Assembly: GCF_002078875.1 (NCBI RefSeq)
Contig: NC_034410.1
Coordinates: 98,329,061 to 98,393,060, forward strand
DNA length: 64,000 bases
Source of the DNA: Numida meleagris
Taxonomy: Eukaryota; Chordata; Aves; Galliformes; Numididae
Direction of reading: 5' to 3'
A program made the translations under genes and the position numbers. Positions 34,584 through 49,048 of the stretch are shown piece after piece. Numbering within the stretch: the first letter of the stretch is position 1; every line of letters begins with the position of its first letter. The notes beneath the pieces are model-generated. The model saw only the letters and a list, made by a program, of their open reading frames with translations, was not told the DNA's origin and made no database searches.

Positions 34584-36969
34584 AAGGGATGAAAATAGCT
34601 GCCAGCCCATTACATCATCTCCTTGACACAGGCGCTGAAGAAACCGACAGAGCATTATGATGAGTAGATACGTAGATGTGGTTACAGGAAGCAATATTTA
34701 AAATGCTATTTTACTGTTTTCTAAAATATTAATTAATAATATAAATCTTTTTGTTCCACTCTGATTGTTGTGGATCAGAAAGCTGAGAAAAGAAAGCTCA
34801 TGTGATCTGTAAAATGGTTTCCTTACATCAGGAAGGGTGTATTTCCAAAAAGAATATGGAAGACTTGTAAAAGTTAAAAAATTTCTGACAAACTTTTAAC
34901 CTGTATTTTTTTTCCTCCCCCCCCCCCCCAGATTAAAGGGAATATCCAGCTCTGTGTAGGATCTATGGGTTTTTACACTCAAAATCTTATTTGATGGGGG
35001 AAAAGAAAACATCTTATATTCACCATTTTAGAAATTATCAAGGAAACATTTAATTATTACTATCTGTGAAGTTTTTTGATGTCTGATACTTCAGTCCAAG
35101 CTAATGAAAAAAAATAAAAGTACACTTCAGAGGTTTTGGGATCACTAGCAAAATTCTAATCTGCTGAAAGAAATACATAGGAAGATTTCCAACATTTTAT
35201 GTCTTTGTCCTCTGTGTGAGGTACATCTGTTCAAATATTCACAGAATTATAAAAATGTCATGTACTTATGCATTAACTTAGCTGATCTGAAATACTGATA
35301 AATGAATAGTGGACACATTCTGAATTATTATTCAATCTGAGTGTAAGGTGCAGTAACAGATTAAGTTCTATTTTATCTCTGCTAAAAAATCAGAGGTGAA
35401 AGTACTCCAAAATGACAGAGACATGAAATGTGCTTGTAACTGTCTGATTTGCGTACACAGGAAAAGAAAACAATGAATATGTGATTAGGTTACACTTATT
35501 CCAGGGAAATGGGCAAAAATGTAATACTGGCAGCTGTTGATGAATAACTTCTTGATTGCCCTGTTTAGAATGCAGCAATCTTCCCCAAAGCAATATATCA
35601 TGAGTGACTTTAAAAGAATATATTAATACTCATCGCTAACTCCTTTTAAATCAGATGTGCATCAACTATGTTGTTCTCTGGATAGGTTCTCTACTCCATT
35701 TAGTTTCTTCTCAATACATTTTAATATCCTTCACCTGGGTTGAAGGCAGGTTTTAAGATCCTCAAAACTTTTGTTAAAAATTTCAGCTCTAACACAGCAG
35801 AAAACTTTTCTTAAAGGTTGTATGGTGCTGACAAGAGATTATTGTATGCTCTTTATAGATCATGGCAGGGTTTTATGTGGAGGCATTATTTTTATATTGT
35901 ACATAAAAAGAAGACCCTTTTCAGGGTAATTTTTTTAGGACATAAATATTTCAAGAATTTAAAGAGAGTTTTCAATTCCTCTACCCCCAAATTAAAACAT
36001 GAAATAAATGTATGGCCCAACCCATTGCTGCCTGTCCCTTGGCACTCAGCATGGTGGATCACAGAGCACCTCATAAAGCCCATACCTTCCTGTGAAACTG
36101 TGATTAGTTGGCAATAAACTACCAGGGCATTTCACACGTAATATACAGCACTATTCATTTTTCATTACAGAAAGTTTCTTTCCCCTTAGTTTGCTGAGGT
36201 CTGCACTTTATGTCATGAGGAGCTCTCACTCTTGTCCTGTAGCCTTCTTTAAGAGATTTCACCGTGCAAGGACTTCAAGGGGTGCTTTGCAAAGCAGCGC
36301 GCATTCATGCCTTGGAAACGCCCTTTATGCAACTGGCAGCTACATCTCTCAGTCCCTGGTGAAGTGAATATCTGCTGCCACATTGGAAACTCATTTTTCA
36401 TGCTGTTTATTTTTCTGCATAAGTGTGAGTAATATTGTTGATTAGGCAGACAAATTATTTTCCACTGATTACATAGCAGATGTTATATTATCTGTGTGAA
36501 CCATTGCAACCTGTGTTTTCTTTCATCTTCTTCTTTGCTGGATATTATAATATAGTGTGAAGCTGTTGATACGTGCACATTAAAGTAGACTTTACAGGTT
36601 GCTTCTGGGCAGCCTTCTCTCTGCAGCACAAGCCACAACCATAAAGAGAACTGGTGCATTAGACTAAAATGAAGGGAGGAAAAAACAGATTTGGAGGAAG
36701 CACTACTGCACAACACACCTAGAGAAAAATGTGCATTAAGTTTATCCTGCTTTTGATTTGGAAGGGGGACTGAATGACTTACTGTAGACCTCCTTCAACC
36801 TTGTTTTCCTTTGATACAATTGAAGAGGAAGTCCTGTGCTGTGTTGAGTTCTCCCAAAAAGCATTTCTCACTTCAGTGAGTGTAGGTCCTACAGAATCCT
36901 TCCTTGGCATGTGTCCCACTTATTACACGCAGCTCAGCTGTTCTGGGCTAATTCTGCATATATGTGCAG
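34584..36969. other. Unique DNA, nothing recognised
   Basis: Holds the C13 run at 34917-34929 and a less AT-rich patch at about 36180-36420. No recognisable gene. Confidence 0.5.
34904..34931 (+). repeat. Pyrimidine tract with C13, ending in AG
   Basis: A T-rich run grades into thirteen C (34917-34929) and then AG. It resembles a strong 3' splice-site tract, but no convincing open frame follows, so I treat it as a homopolymer. Confidence 0.7.
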
Positions 36970-37112
36970 GAGAGATGGTGGAAGCTTCCCACTGGAGGTC
37001 TTCAGAAGCCTCCTGGCCGTGGGCCTGGTCACTGTGCTCTGGGTGTTGGGCCAGATGGCCTCCTTGATCTTCTTCCCACCTCAGCCAATCTGTAACTGTG
37101 ATATGCAATAGC
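36970..37112 (+). mobile_element. Short CR1 3' end, plus sense
   Basis: Begins near GGAAGCTTCCCACTGGAGGT, continues GTCTTCAGAAGCCTCC and GGGCCAGATGGCCTCC, and ends with a degraded CTGTAACTGTGAT tail. This order matches the end of CR1 ORF2 plus its 3' UTR. The copy is diverged and only about 140 bp long. Confidence 0.75.
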
Positions 37113-40100
37113 ATTTATGAAATAACATCCTGTGCTATTTCTGCACCTATTCAAAAGACATCACATCATACGCTGTTGATTATGTATGCAAAAGGTACTG
37201 ATTAAGTAATAACATATGTCCTGATTTTTTTTTGTATCTCTAACCTGAAAATGGCATAAGGTTGACCAGAAAGAATTTCAGGACATTTTATAAACTAACA
37301 GCAGCTCTGTATTGCAGTATGTAGATTAGTGAATTCCCCAAGAATGTGGAGCTAAAATTACTTCTGGCATCCCCTTTACATGCATTATTCATGAAAGATT
37401 TCTAAATTGGTGGCATGCTATTGAGTCTTCCCAAGAGCTCAGGGAACCTTAAGGGCATAATGTGTATCTAATATCTCTTGGCATGCTTCAGTTCTGAAGG
37501 TAAAGGTAGGACAGTATCCTATACTGAATGAAAAGTAAAACAAAAAACCAACCACCTCCAAAAAGAAGCGGAGTGATTTTTTCAAAGTCTACAATACCTA
37601 TGAAAGTCTTTGAAGTACGACTCCATTCCTAGCCCCTAGGAATTTGTTCTCAGTTCTGCACTTAGTGTTTTACATTGTTGTTCATTAAAAAATATTACAA
37701 AATCTATTGCTGTGTTCCTCAGCATAAAAGGAAAAAAAAAGGAATTGTGGATGAAAACATGGAATTTGAAAAATGTTTTGGCTGTTTCTTGACAGCTTTA
37801 AAGTTCAAGCCATACATTTAATGTGTTTTTCAGTCTCTACAAATCTTGAGGGAGAAAAGCTTGTCTATAAAAGCAGATTTTACTTTGTTAAATTTCTCCA
37901 TGTAGAATTGTCTACCGAATGTTACTGTGTAGATAGAAACATATGTTGTAAGGCTTAGGAAATATTCTGATTTCAAACATTTCAGCGTGTTTATTTTTTT
38001 ACTATACAACTTTTCAGGCTTATTCTACACATCCAGAAAATGAAAAGAAACTGAGTACAACAGTTTGTCATAATTCAGCAATATATACTGTCAATTGTCC
38101 TTCAGTTTTCCATGACAAAACCTCTTAACTGTGTTATGTTCATGTGTTCTTGAAAACATTCAGCATTAGGAAGCAGTAGTAATACGTCACAAAAAGCATC
38201 AATTTGCCTTGTTATCCTATTACATTGTTTTCATGTCTGTTAGCAGCTGGTTTTCAGCATTACTCCTACTCATTTGGTGACTGATATACTGATTAAAAGA
38301 CCTGAGTATATTTTGGATTTCCCACGAGGGCATGAATGTCAGGTAATGTATGATTTTTAAGGTGTTACATCAGATATTATGGAGTAATATTTGTACTTTT
38401 CCTGTAGGTGAAATCTCAAGTCCTTTGAAATCACTGTGCATATTCCCACCACTTTTAATGAGGGCAGAATTTCACTGTTTACACTGTAGAATACAGCATG
38501 TTTCTTGCTTTAAAATCCCTTTAACCAAGGATCTGTATTTAACTTTTTGAAGCCCCAGAAGTCTGTTGTGCATTATTATTTTAGTAGACTAAACCATTCA
38601 TCTTGTTCTAAAAGGTGGAGGAAGGACTTTAGAAGTTTCTTTTTACAGCTGTAAATATTTTACCAGAACCACAAGAGCAGTGACATATCTGTAGAAGGAG
38701 CTTAGCTGAACCTCAGAGAACTGACTCCTATGACACTGCCTTTGTGCCTCTCCTGCCCCCAAGAAAGATACAAAGCACAGCAGTTGTGTGATCCCACACT
38801 CCTACCAAATGACGGGAAAATGTATGCTTTCTGTTACAGGCAAAAATTTAAAATCTTCCACGTTTTTCTTTAACAAAGACCCGTAAATGATCATGTTAAA
38901 AAAGTGAGACAATTACATTCAATTTTATAATTAAAATAACTTAATGTTCAGTTTTGTTGAAAAAAGAAATGCTTTAGTTACGTTAACAGTGGAATTTCAA
39001 AACTACATTTACTGCACTTAACCCTAATAATAAAACAGCTCTTCTCAAAGGAAAAAATATAATTCTGCTTTTTATTGATTCTTCATCTTACTGCATTATC
39101 CCTAAACTGCACACAAAAAAAATATTATGGCTGTTATTACTGTGATTGCATTCCTCATCCTTAGTAATTGTAATTTTTTTTCTCCTAGCTAATGATGGCA
39201 CAAGTCTAAAATTATAGAAAAAAAATGAGAGAATCTGGCTTGGCTGATTTCAAAGTACTTTGGTTAGTTTTCAAACCATAATTCATCTTGCCGTGCAATC
39301 TGATACTGTGATTAACATCTCTATGAATGTTTTCTTATTAAAAATTTGTTTCTCTTGCTGCTGCATTTACTCCACAAAGCTGCCTGTGGCTATGTCCCAA
39401 GAAGGGAAGCCACATTAGAGCCTGAAAGCAATACTTTTAAGGGCTTCCAGAACAAGGGTTTTGCAGTGAATAGTGAAAGAGAATCAATGCTGGCCCATCA
39501 CAAAGGAGTGCTGAGACATTTGGAACTCTCAGGCAAAATTCGCACTGGATTACAAGATGCTTTTTCTTATCCTTGCAGTCTTGTTCAAAGGAAAGACATT
39601 TATCTCACTGAATAAACAGTAATTGCAGAGCTGAGCAATGATATTTATTAGTCAGTAAGAAAGAAGAAATCAGAAGTAGAAGTGTGATGAATTGAGTCAA
39701 ACCCCAACTACCCCAGCTGAAAAACCTGATGTATTGCTGTGTAGGACAGATGGTACATTTTCTTGGACTATTCAACAGTGATTGGAGAAAGAAAAACCTC
39801 ATTCTAAAGGGAAGGTTCCAAACTGGGCACCCTTCTCTGTGAAATGTTTGCGAATGTGGGTTTTTCTGAGCTTTTTGTCTGGGAAACAGTGAATGCAAAG
39901 TTTCAAAGTTCAGTTGAAAAAATCTATGTGAGCCACTCTGCTCTTTTAGTCAGAAGAAATATAGCATATACTGTTAACAATGTTCATCAAAATGTTTTTC
40001 TTCCATTCCATAAGACATGTCTTGAAATGCCTATACGAGCGTGAGGATCAAATCCAGCATCAGCTTTGTTTCTTTCCTGTTCCTCCAGGAGGCAGTGCAA

Positions 40101-40690
40101 TGCTTAGGGAAAGTAAAGAAAGGTGTAAAGAGACTATGAAGAGGACTGAGTTATTTTGTTGAATAAATAATTACATAAAGTGGGACAAGCATAAAAGAGC
40201 TGAATCCATTTAAGAATAGCTTGCTAAACAGGAATAGTTTCTGTCCCTAGCTGAATTAATGACAATGTCCAGTGCATACCAGGGGAGCAAGGATGTGGCT
40301 TGAGCACTGAAATAGAGGTCTGATTAAAATTCCGTTTTAAAGACAAGAACAAGGGAAAGATTCTTGACAATAGGGCTTGGATTAGGACCCAGCAAAGTGT
40401 TCTTCACATCCATACTATAGATAGCATTCCCATATGCATTCAGGTAGGTATACTAAAGATAATGTTTGTTTTTTTTTTTTTCAGATCACAAAGTGTGGAG
40501 AAAAACTTTCCTAGCTTTACAAAATAACACTTTTAATCACACAAATCACACATTTACATAGTTTTAGCATAACTACATGTTCTACACTTGCCTTAATAGA
40601 GATTCAAACACTCCAGACATGAGCACAATGTGCACTCCTCACATAATGTGGCATGGGATGGTATTTCAGCACTCAAAGAATCCCAAGTAG
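37113..40690. other. Unique AT-rich DNA
   Basis: No repeat signature. The plus frame at 39346-39615 (89 codons, starting at TTG) is followed by nothing recognisable. Confidence 0.5.
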
Positions 40691-40881
40691 AATCATAGAA
40701 TCGTATCAGTTGGAAAGGACCCTTAAAGATCATGTAGTCCAACTCCTCTGCAATGAACAGGGACACCTACAGCTAGATCAGGTGCTTAGCACCCAGTCCA
40801 GCCTGACCCTGAGTGTCTCCAGGGACAGAGTATTCACCACCTCTCTGGGCAGCCTGTTCCAGTCCCACATCACCATCAAGT
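40691..40881 (-). mobile_element. CR1 3' end, minus sense
   Basis: Antisense tail AATCATAGAATCG, then TTGGAAAGGACCCTTAAAGA, TAGTCCAACTCCTCTGCAAT and CTCTGGGCAGCCTGTTCCAG. Only the terminal ~190 bp of the element remain. Confidence 0.95.
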
Positions 40882-41620
40882 AATTATGCTAGACATTGCT
40901 ACAGTGGTAGGCAGCTGGGAAAGGTTAATGTAGGTCCTCTTAAGAATATGTCTGTAAGTTAAAATTTTGATTCTGCTGAACAGTCTTGGGGTGAAAAATA
41001 TTCTATAGCCAAAGTGGATGGCTTCTTTTGTCATTTCAGGAAATGCAATGCTTAAATATTGAATACAAGCCTAGGTCTGCTTACACATACTAAACAGCTG
41101 CTTTGGGACGCTGAGATGTTAGCAGTGAAGTCTGTCCTTGACAATAGACTGCGGGTATTCCAGCATCTGAAATTTCTGCTGACTAGGATTTATTGTTTGG
41201 TGACGTACGCTCCTTGGAACTGAGTCAGGAAATACCATGGTTTTTTTTTGTTACAGCAGGGACAGAAGAAGCAGGCTGCAGTTCAGAAGCTGGCAGAAAG
41301 GTTATTCAAAAAAGGATTATAGTAGATTGGAGGGAGAACTGGTCCAAGGACAGAAACAGTCTCATGAGTATTCCTGCCCCTTGCTCTTGAGAAGAAAACA
41401 AGCATTTCATGCCAAATGTCCAGAGACTGTTACAGAACCTTCTATATTATTTCTATCAAAAATATTTATTTTATCTTTCATCCCAAATTAACACATTTCT
41501 GAATAGAGTATTACTTCCTTTAATTATAGTCTTAAATGTCTTAAAAGTATTTACTGAAGTGTTAGGTGGTCATATGTTGAATTACTAACTAAAACTGTTG
41601 GATTCTCCCCTGTATTCATC

Positions 41621-41638
41621 TTTTTTTTTTTTTTTTTT
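41621..41638. repeat. T18 homopolymer
   Basis: Eighteen consecutive T. Confidence 0.9.
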
Positions 41639-44600
41639 CCCAAGCAAGTAGCCTGCCTTTCTTTAAGGCTTTGTAAAATGAGGCTAACTGTTTCAACTCT
41701 GTTAAAATCTTGACAGATGAAACATAGGAAGAACCCTCTCAGCTAATTCCAGTGCACTCTTGTAATTGTGGAAAAGAGGTTTAATCACGGGGTTTGTTAC
41801 CTTCAGATCTCAGGTAGACAGGCTATCAAAAAGCCCTGGGTACCCTCCCTCTTCCCTCTTCACAACCTCCCAGTGACACTCACCACACAAATCGTCTTTG
41901 CCACTTGGAGCAAAGTTGATGACGAGGTGAATTCTCAGATGTGAAGTCAGTGTGTCAGACTTGTGTAAATTAGGTATGCTCAGACAGCCTCAGGCTTAAA
42001 AAGCTCAATGAAGTCTGGCTTTTCAATAGAAATTCTAGACCGATCTCTTGTTTCAACTTTGTCATCTCTCCACAGGCAAAGTATACTGTCATTTGTCTGT
42101 GGTGACTGTAATTAATGCCTCAACTCTCAACTCAGTCTTCGGAGGGCTGCAACTGGATATTTCATTCTCTGCAGCATGCAAAGAAAATAATGTATCTACT
42201 TGTCCAAAGTGACAGGACAGCTCCCGCATGCCATCAGACATTTGTTCGCATTCACCAAGGAATGTTTTTAGGTTGATCTTCACCTAAGCGACTTAATTTT
42301 CCTGGTTGCTAACATGTCTGCTACACACTTTCATACAACTTTTGAGTCATCTTATAAATGACTTGATTGCTTTCTGGGGAACAGCTGTTCCAGTTCACAA
42401 GCAGAAGTTTTCTTTCTTTTTTTTCTAAACATTTTCTATAATCAAATGTGCAGAGGACTGCTGCTGCCTAACATGTTCCCTGAAACACATAATGAAGATC
42501 TATGAGTTCATAAATGGGAGAGACCATCCCTAGAGAAAATGCCACCTTTGAGGAAGCATTCCAACTTAACAGATATTCAAATAACTACAGTGATTATGTA
42601 TATATTTCTTCTTTATATGCACAATTATCAACACAGTGAGCAACTCTTGCAACCTAATACTGTGTATAATACCAGTATTAGTAAGCAATTAGCAATAGTC
42701 ATTGGATAATAACATTATTGCTGGGAATAGGATTCCATATAATGATTATATGAGCACTTCTGTAGCAGCTATCACCATAGTAAGAGTTTTATGCAAGAAA
42801 CTAGCAGATGGTATCATGAAACACATCTCCTGTTGGCTTTGTACAATGTCCCACTCATCTGTTTCGGTTGGGTGCATAAAGCGCTGTTCATCTGTGTGAT
42901 ATCTGGCTCCTTGTTTGACCCTTTCAAATCTGTCAGTTATACAGTAAAAATCAGTGATACCTTGGGAGTGAAGAAAAAACAGTGGGAGAGGTTAAAGTTG
43001 CTGGAGAGAGGTGGGATCCTTAGAGAATGCTCTGAGACAAGCAGCATTGCAGGAGCACAACTTGTCAAACTATACAGCAACAGTAAGACCATTCACAAAA
43101 CTCTAAAGGAGCGAGCAGTATGCTGCAGTGTTTTCATAACCTAACTGCACCTGTTCCTAAATCAGCCGATTAAGCCATATGCCTAGCAAAATATTTATTA
43201 AATCATTAGCTCCAGTGCCAGATTTAAAAACAAAACAAAACAACCTCCCCCAGAAAAGCAAAACAAACCAGAATATTTACTAGAATGAAGGAAAAAGAAA
43301 TCAATGGATCATCAAGAACAGTGTGATCTCGTTATTAACCTGTGAAGTTCACATCATGATGAACTAAGAAAAGAAAGGTTTGGAACAGATGGGTGCAGTG
43401 GTTATTACTCTTTGTGAATGTTTACTTGAAAGAATATACTCAGCAGATTTATCTGTATGGAATGGAAAGTGAGAAATTTTCAAGGACAGTGTTACCCAGG
43501 GAAGGAGCAAAGCCGTGAAGACTGAGAGAGACACATACAAATTATAGAGAGGTAGGAACCTAATTTAAAAACGATCTGCCAAATTTGAATCTTGAGCTTA
43601 CTGGCTCAAAAATACCATTACTTTAATTGTATTGAGCAGTGAACTGTAAAGTAGTTTGCCATCATTTGAGCCAAAAAAAGTATGAATAAACTCAGTGATA
43701 AGTATTTGTTTAAAATGTTCTACTGCTATGCCATCAGGCTTTATTTATTGTCTCCACTGTCCAGATAATGAATCCAGTCTGTATTTTCTATAAGTTTTAA
43801 CATTTCTCTGCAATTTTATTTTTTGGTTACAAATATGAGCAAATGGACAGTTCTGCTTCTATCAAAGCAGTATGAAAGAATTCTGAAAAATTACTATATA
43901 AAATTAGCTTCTTCACCTGATTAGACAACATACGTATTCATTCTTATAACTTCATCAGTGTTAGAAATAAGGGTAGTACTCCTTTCTTGTGCTTGTGTGC
44001 ATTTGTAAATCAACGTAACCGTGAGAATGTGAGCTAGATCCTATTCCAACTTTTATGTCAGTAACACAATAAATGACTTCATTGAAATTCATGCATCTAG
44101 TAGTTAGAAGTTCAGATTATATTAGAAATCCAGACTGTTTAAGTAATCATCAAACATGTCAGCTGTCTTATCCTACCTAATTTAAATACTTGACCTCAAG
44201 TCAAATGAATGATCCTCTGGAGGATTCCATGGCTATTAAAGGTAGACTAGGGAACAAGCTTTGACTAAGCTTTAAAGAGCTTTAATTAAGTGACGGAATT
44301 TTAGATCTTCATGCTATAAACTGTTCCTCACTGGTTTACCATTGTGTCCATTTCAAGCCAGTGGGAAAACAGGCTATATACTATGCATTTGAGGTCTCAG
44401 AATCTGAATTTATGCTGCAAGGACTGTTTATGAGATCTACATGGGGGAAAAAAAAAGAGGCAATCTGACATGCTGGTGTTTGAAATAATTGAACAAATCT
44501 GACATTCCACAAATGAGATGTAAAGTTCCATATTTTGTTGGGATGCTGCAAATCCACAACACATTTTTGTACAAATGTTTAAGTAGAAGATCTAAAATCA

Positions 44601-44992
44601 AGCCCAGAAGTTGTGCTTTGTAAGCTAGAAATGTGCAAAAATAATGTAAAAGCACACTGTGGTCTACATAAAATTATTTTTTTCCAATTGTAGCACAAAC
44701 AGAGGATTCAAATAATAAGACAGATATGTTTGTTTCTGTATCAGCATTTCCTCAGTGAGTATTCAGTACTGTTATTCCATTCTGTAACTGAACTTTTTCT
44801 AGAAACACACTCTCCCATAAACAGGTATTTGGCTCCAGAGGAAAGTTGGAAATCTGTTGTCTTAATGTCAAGAGATCATCACAAAATACTTAAACCTATT
44901 ACAGATATAGGCAAACAACAACCACATAGGTGACAAACAGAATATTGTTACCCCACTGAAGATCATGGTGCTAATGAAAGTAATTTCAAGAA

Positions 44993-45006
44993 ATATATAT
45001 ATATAT
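44993..45006. repeat. Short (AT)7 run
   Basis: Seven perfect AT dinucleotides. Confidence 0.85.
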
Positions 45007-46839
45007 TTTAATTCAGGTTAAGTTAGAAAGTGAATGGCAAAGTGAATGGTTTTACATGCAGTAGTTTCCTCAAAATTGAGGATTTCAATACTTAGTGAGA
45101 GAAGACATTGGATATAAGTGACCCCTTCTAATTGTCAGCAAGAATTGTTCCAGAGCAATATATTTATTCAAGAGAGTAAAGCTTATGGAGTTTTTATGCA
45201 TCTTGCACTACATGTAGGGCAGTGTTTATTTCAGTTCTAAGGACACTATAGCTCAGTAAAAGCTTTCTGCACGTTTAGTTGCATTTATATTTCACAATGC
45301 AGCTGTGGATTTATGAAATACTTAAATCATTTGCAGGGAGAGCAAGAACAAGTTTTCCTCTGCTCTTTGCAGAGCACTGTTGGTAGCCAAAATAGCAATT
45401 ATTTGCAGAAGGTTTTCTTTGAACAGGCAAAGAGCTCTCACGATGTTACCTGAACACTTCCATTCCTACTCTGATCCTCCCAGTTCCCAACACCTGCTCC
45501 TTTCCATACCATTGTTAATGGGTTTATTGTCTCTAACACTCACTAATTTTTCAGGCAGGCTCTTGGCCTGCTGTTTTCACATGGCTGGCTAGGAGAGCAC
45601 CAAGGCCACCAAAGAAATGCATTCAATTTTAAGGATTTGAGCAGCTGACGGCCAAACATCTGATGATTTCCACATGTGTTCAGCTGTTCTCCCTGTAGCA
45701 GTGAGAGCAAATTGATTGTCCCACCACTATCCTGTCTGCTTCTGGGCGCTGTCCCCCATGTTGCCCTGACATCTCTTTCCAAAAAGCCTCCATGTACAGA
45801 AAATACCTTCCTCTGGATAATGCTTAGAATAAATGAACGAATAGCATCCCAGAAAACTGCATTTTTAAATTCAAAATCTTGTTTCATAGGTTGATGACAT
45901 GCCATGTTGTAGTAATGCTCTCAATGGGATAATAAAGTATCGGCCATCAGCTCTTTTCAAAATAAAGCTTATAACTATCAGAGGGATTGAAGTAATTACA
46001 GATTGAACTTCGAGCCTAGTGAAAATTCAGAAGTTCATGGCAGCTTTTGGGCTCAAGGTCCCTGCAGAAGTGTGTTTCACAGCATGATTAGGATCTACTG
46101 TCCCCAGGGAACGCAAAATAATTGGTTTTCTCTACAGTTACCTGACATGTTTATTGGTACAAGTTTGCATTTCTAATTCATTGCTTCACAGCAGTAGCTT
46201 TTTGGGGTGAAAATCGTGTTTGGAAAATTACCACTACTTTTAAATCATTGAGTTGGCTCTTTTGAGCCAAAACTTGTCAAAATCAGATTGACCTGTGTGG
46301 CAGATTTGACAGTTTGCAAATGGTTGGCATATGTACCTTAATTCTCCTACTTAGTCACCTAATCTTTTTCTTTTCAGGGAGCGCTGTTGTTATCCATCGT
46401 AACTACCAATATATTTTTCTTGTGTTCATTTGTCATTTTAGTCTTCTCAGAAGCTTTCTTTATTTGTATTTGTATTTTTGGCAACAGACACTTCAGAGAC
46501 TGGGTTGTTTAAGAAAGCCTGTTTTCTTCACAGTTGCTAGACTTAACTGCAAGATGCCTCTGGCTTTTTGTATTTTTATTTTTACATTATTTTCTATCAC
46601 ATTGTGTGAAGCATGAGTTATTTCTAGTGCTTCCTGTCACACAGATGAAAGTTTAAGACATGTAGTTTTCTTTAAACAAGATATTGTTGTTCATTACAAT
46701 AAGGCCTGGCAGCAACAAGTTTAGTTTACTGCTTCAGCTACTCATTCACATCAGTTTCTGTTAACTGATACTTCTATAGACTGGGACAGGGCTTGGTTTA
46801 GGACAACATATTTTATGTGAGCTATCTGGGTTCACATCA

Positions 46840-47190
46840 AGCTGAATCATGGCTGGCAGTGCAGGCGGTGAAAGGGTGAGTAAGGCATCACATCTAGAAA
46901 ACAGCTGTTCTCCAAGACATGAAAAGTTAGCCAAGTGCAATTATCTAATTTCTGGTCCTGATTAAGGGCACTGGCGCAGCATGACATAATTTGGCAGAGC
47001 TTTGCCTGCCCACTGGTGGTGCAGACCCCCTGTGTAAGCTGCATTTGTTGTGTAAAAGCAGAAAATAGGTTACACTAGCAGAGGCCTGGGCTGATTAGCA
47101 TCTGTCACAGAACTCAGTATTCCTGTGCAGAGAGCCCAGCTGAGAACTAATGAAGCCCAGCCTGTGTTTGCATTAGGAATCATCTTCAAC
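46840..47190. promoter_or_regulatory. Low-confidence candidate conserved noncoding element
   Basis: Compared with its flanks this stretch is less AT-rich, free of repeats, and dense in homeodomain-type words: CAAGTGCAATTATC, CCTGATTAAGG and CTGATTAGC (GATTA cores used by OTX/PITX-type factors). That is the appearance of many vertebrate enhancers. Conservation cannot be judged from one sequence. Confidence 0.15.
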
Positions 47191-48720
47191 ATGTATGCAC
47201 AAAAAATAACCTTTGCATTTCTTATTGATGTTAGTTTTGGCCTTCAAAGAAAATATCCCAGGTAAATTAAATATCAAGCAAGTTGTCTCCTGAGGCTGAG
47301 GGAACATTTTGGTCCTTCACACCAAGGTCCATCAGGTTACACTGTCTTTTGTACTGTTGAGAAGCACAGTGACATCCTTTCTTACAGAATTCTTGGAGCG
47401 TGCAGTTACATTTTCTTTTTGCCTCTAGTGGTCACATTAGTCACAGTTTTTAGGTTGTCCTTTGCAGTGATTATGTGTGAAAGCTGTGCCCATGGTCCCT
47501 TCTGTAGCAGTAGAGTCAGCTCTGTAGTGTGAATAACTGTGTTCCACCTTCCTCTTTCACAAACTGTAAATCTGTCTCCTTAGGGCAGGCTCTAGGTTAC
47601 AACATTGATATTGGCCCATACCCTCATGTCAGACACTTCAGACTTGTGTAGCCCAAGCATTTCTGCTGGGCCAGCAGGGGTCCTAGAGAGGAGCCTGCGG
47701 GCTGTTGCAAATCCCAACATGCCTGTACTATATGTCTGAAACTAAGAAGTTTAGTTGTCATAATTAGTGTTAAAAGTTCTATTTCTTGAATTGGACCTCT
47801 TAAGCATTATTTAGGCACAACCCTAAAGTCCATTTCCTAGAGCTGATTGTTATTATTACTTGGTTAATTAGAAAGACCACCTAGACACACTTTCTCTTTC
47901 AAAACAATATTCTGTAAATAGGCAGGTGGTCAAGAGTATATCCTGCCCAGGACCATGCCAGTCCTTCTGACACAGTGTGAGATTTAACAAATTCAGCTAT
48001 CTGCAGTATAGCTGTTTAGATTTGAGCTTGTTTTTCAGACACCTTTTGTACTCAGTGGAGAAAACCAGACATTTCTGGGCAGTGATTCATTTTGCTCTGG
48101 AATGTAAAATAGGTCAGATGAATTACACTCTTGGATTTAGGTGAAGTGAACCCAAATTAACTTCAGAGACTATTTCAAGGGCCTGCTGTCAAATTTGGAT
48201 GATGTAAATGTCACAGAAGCTTCTGTCACTAGTAAATGAAAAGGCATATTCACTTCTTAATGACTCACAAAATATAATAAAGAAATGGGCAGGGAGCTGC
48301 CATGCAGTCAATAGAAAACACAAACCACAGGGAAATGATGGAGTGTAGGCCATCTTTATTTGTTAACGATACATACATCAGACAAATGTATGTTCTGTGG
48401 AGGGCATCCTCCTCCTTGTTTGGTTGGGCAGCTGGGGCAGTGCGCGTACAGCACATTGGAAGATGCAGCAGCGTTGGTGACTAACAGCCTCAGCTGAGCC
48501 CTAGAGATAAAGCAGCACCTTCCTACTCATAAGACAGGGGACAAGATAGATAGAAGAGTGTCTTAGTTAAAATAAAATTGCAGAATGGGCATAGAAGCTT
48601 ATTCTTGAAAACATAGTATTTCCATTTCCTCTATGTAAACAACTTCATTTTGTGGAAGAGGAAAGGGGGAGTATTTCTTTTATCCCTGGGGGAAATTGTG
48701 TCCTACTTCTATCTAATGGC

Positions 48721-49048
48721 ATCCTCAGAAATGCACACAGTAACAATAATCATTCTGAAGATGAGATAGAGAGATTACCAAGGCTCTTTTTTGAATGTCT
48801 AAACTTTTCCATGCTAAAGGACATAGTTGTCAGAAAGAACCTAGCAGACATCTTCATTAAATTAGACCCTTCCTCTCAAATTGGGAAGCTAAAAGTAGAA
48901 GTAACCCAAATCTTTAGTCATTCAGAATACCTTAGTCCTGATTCTTTAGCAATTGCTCTGAAGCTACTGTTTAATTTCTCTGGAACTGAAGGGACCGATA
49001 AGTGCAGCAGAATTGCACCAAGTGAAAGAGTACTAGTGAGAAGAAGGT
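48721..49048 (+). other. Weak candidate internal exon, unidentified
   Basis: The open frame 48652-49050 (132 codons) contains a stretch bounded by an acceptor-like sequence (CTAATGGCATCCTCAG, ending at 48729) and a donor-like AAG|GTAATA at 49048/49049. The translation is rich in Leu, Ile, Glu, Lys and Ser and looks helical (for example LPRLFFECLNFSMLKDIV and DSLAIALKLLFNFSG), with balanced charge unlike the Phe/Tyr/Leu-heavy noise frames elsewhere. No domain family is recognised. A stop follows immediately after the donor-like site. It may be a real exon, a pseudo-exon or chance. Confidence 0.2.

Larger units (their letters stand above)
40882..48720. other. Unique AT-rich DNA
   Basis: Contains a T18 run (41621-41638), an (AT)n run (44993-45006) and a less AT-rich patch at 46840-47190. 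The 120-codon minus frame at 45543-45905 and the 117-codon plus frame at 42791-43144 show no known motifs. Confidence 0.5.

Noticed and set aside
34904..34931. Strong-looking 3' splice-site tract ending CAG
   Set aside because: No open frame or donor follows on the plus strand; the C13 run is better explained as a homopolymer.
42791..43144. 117-codon plus-strand frame
   Set aside because: Irregular composition, no family match and no splice support.
45543..45905. 120-codon minus-strand frame
   Set aside because: No splice borders or known motif; the length is within chance for this much AT-rich DNA.
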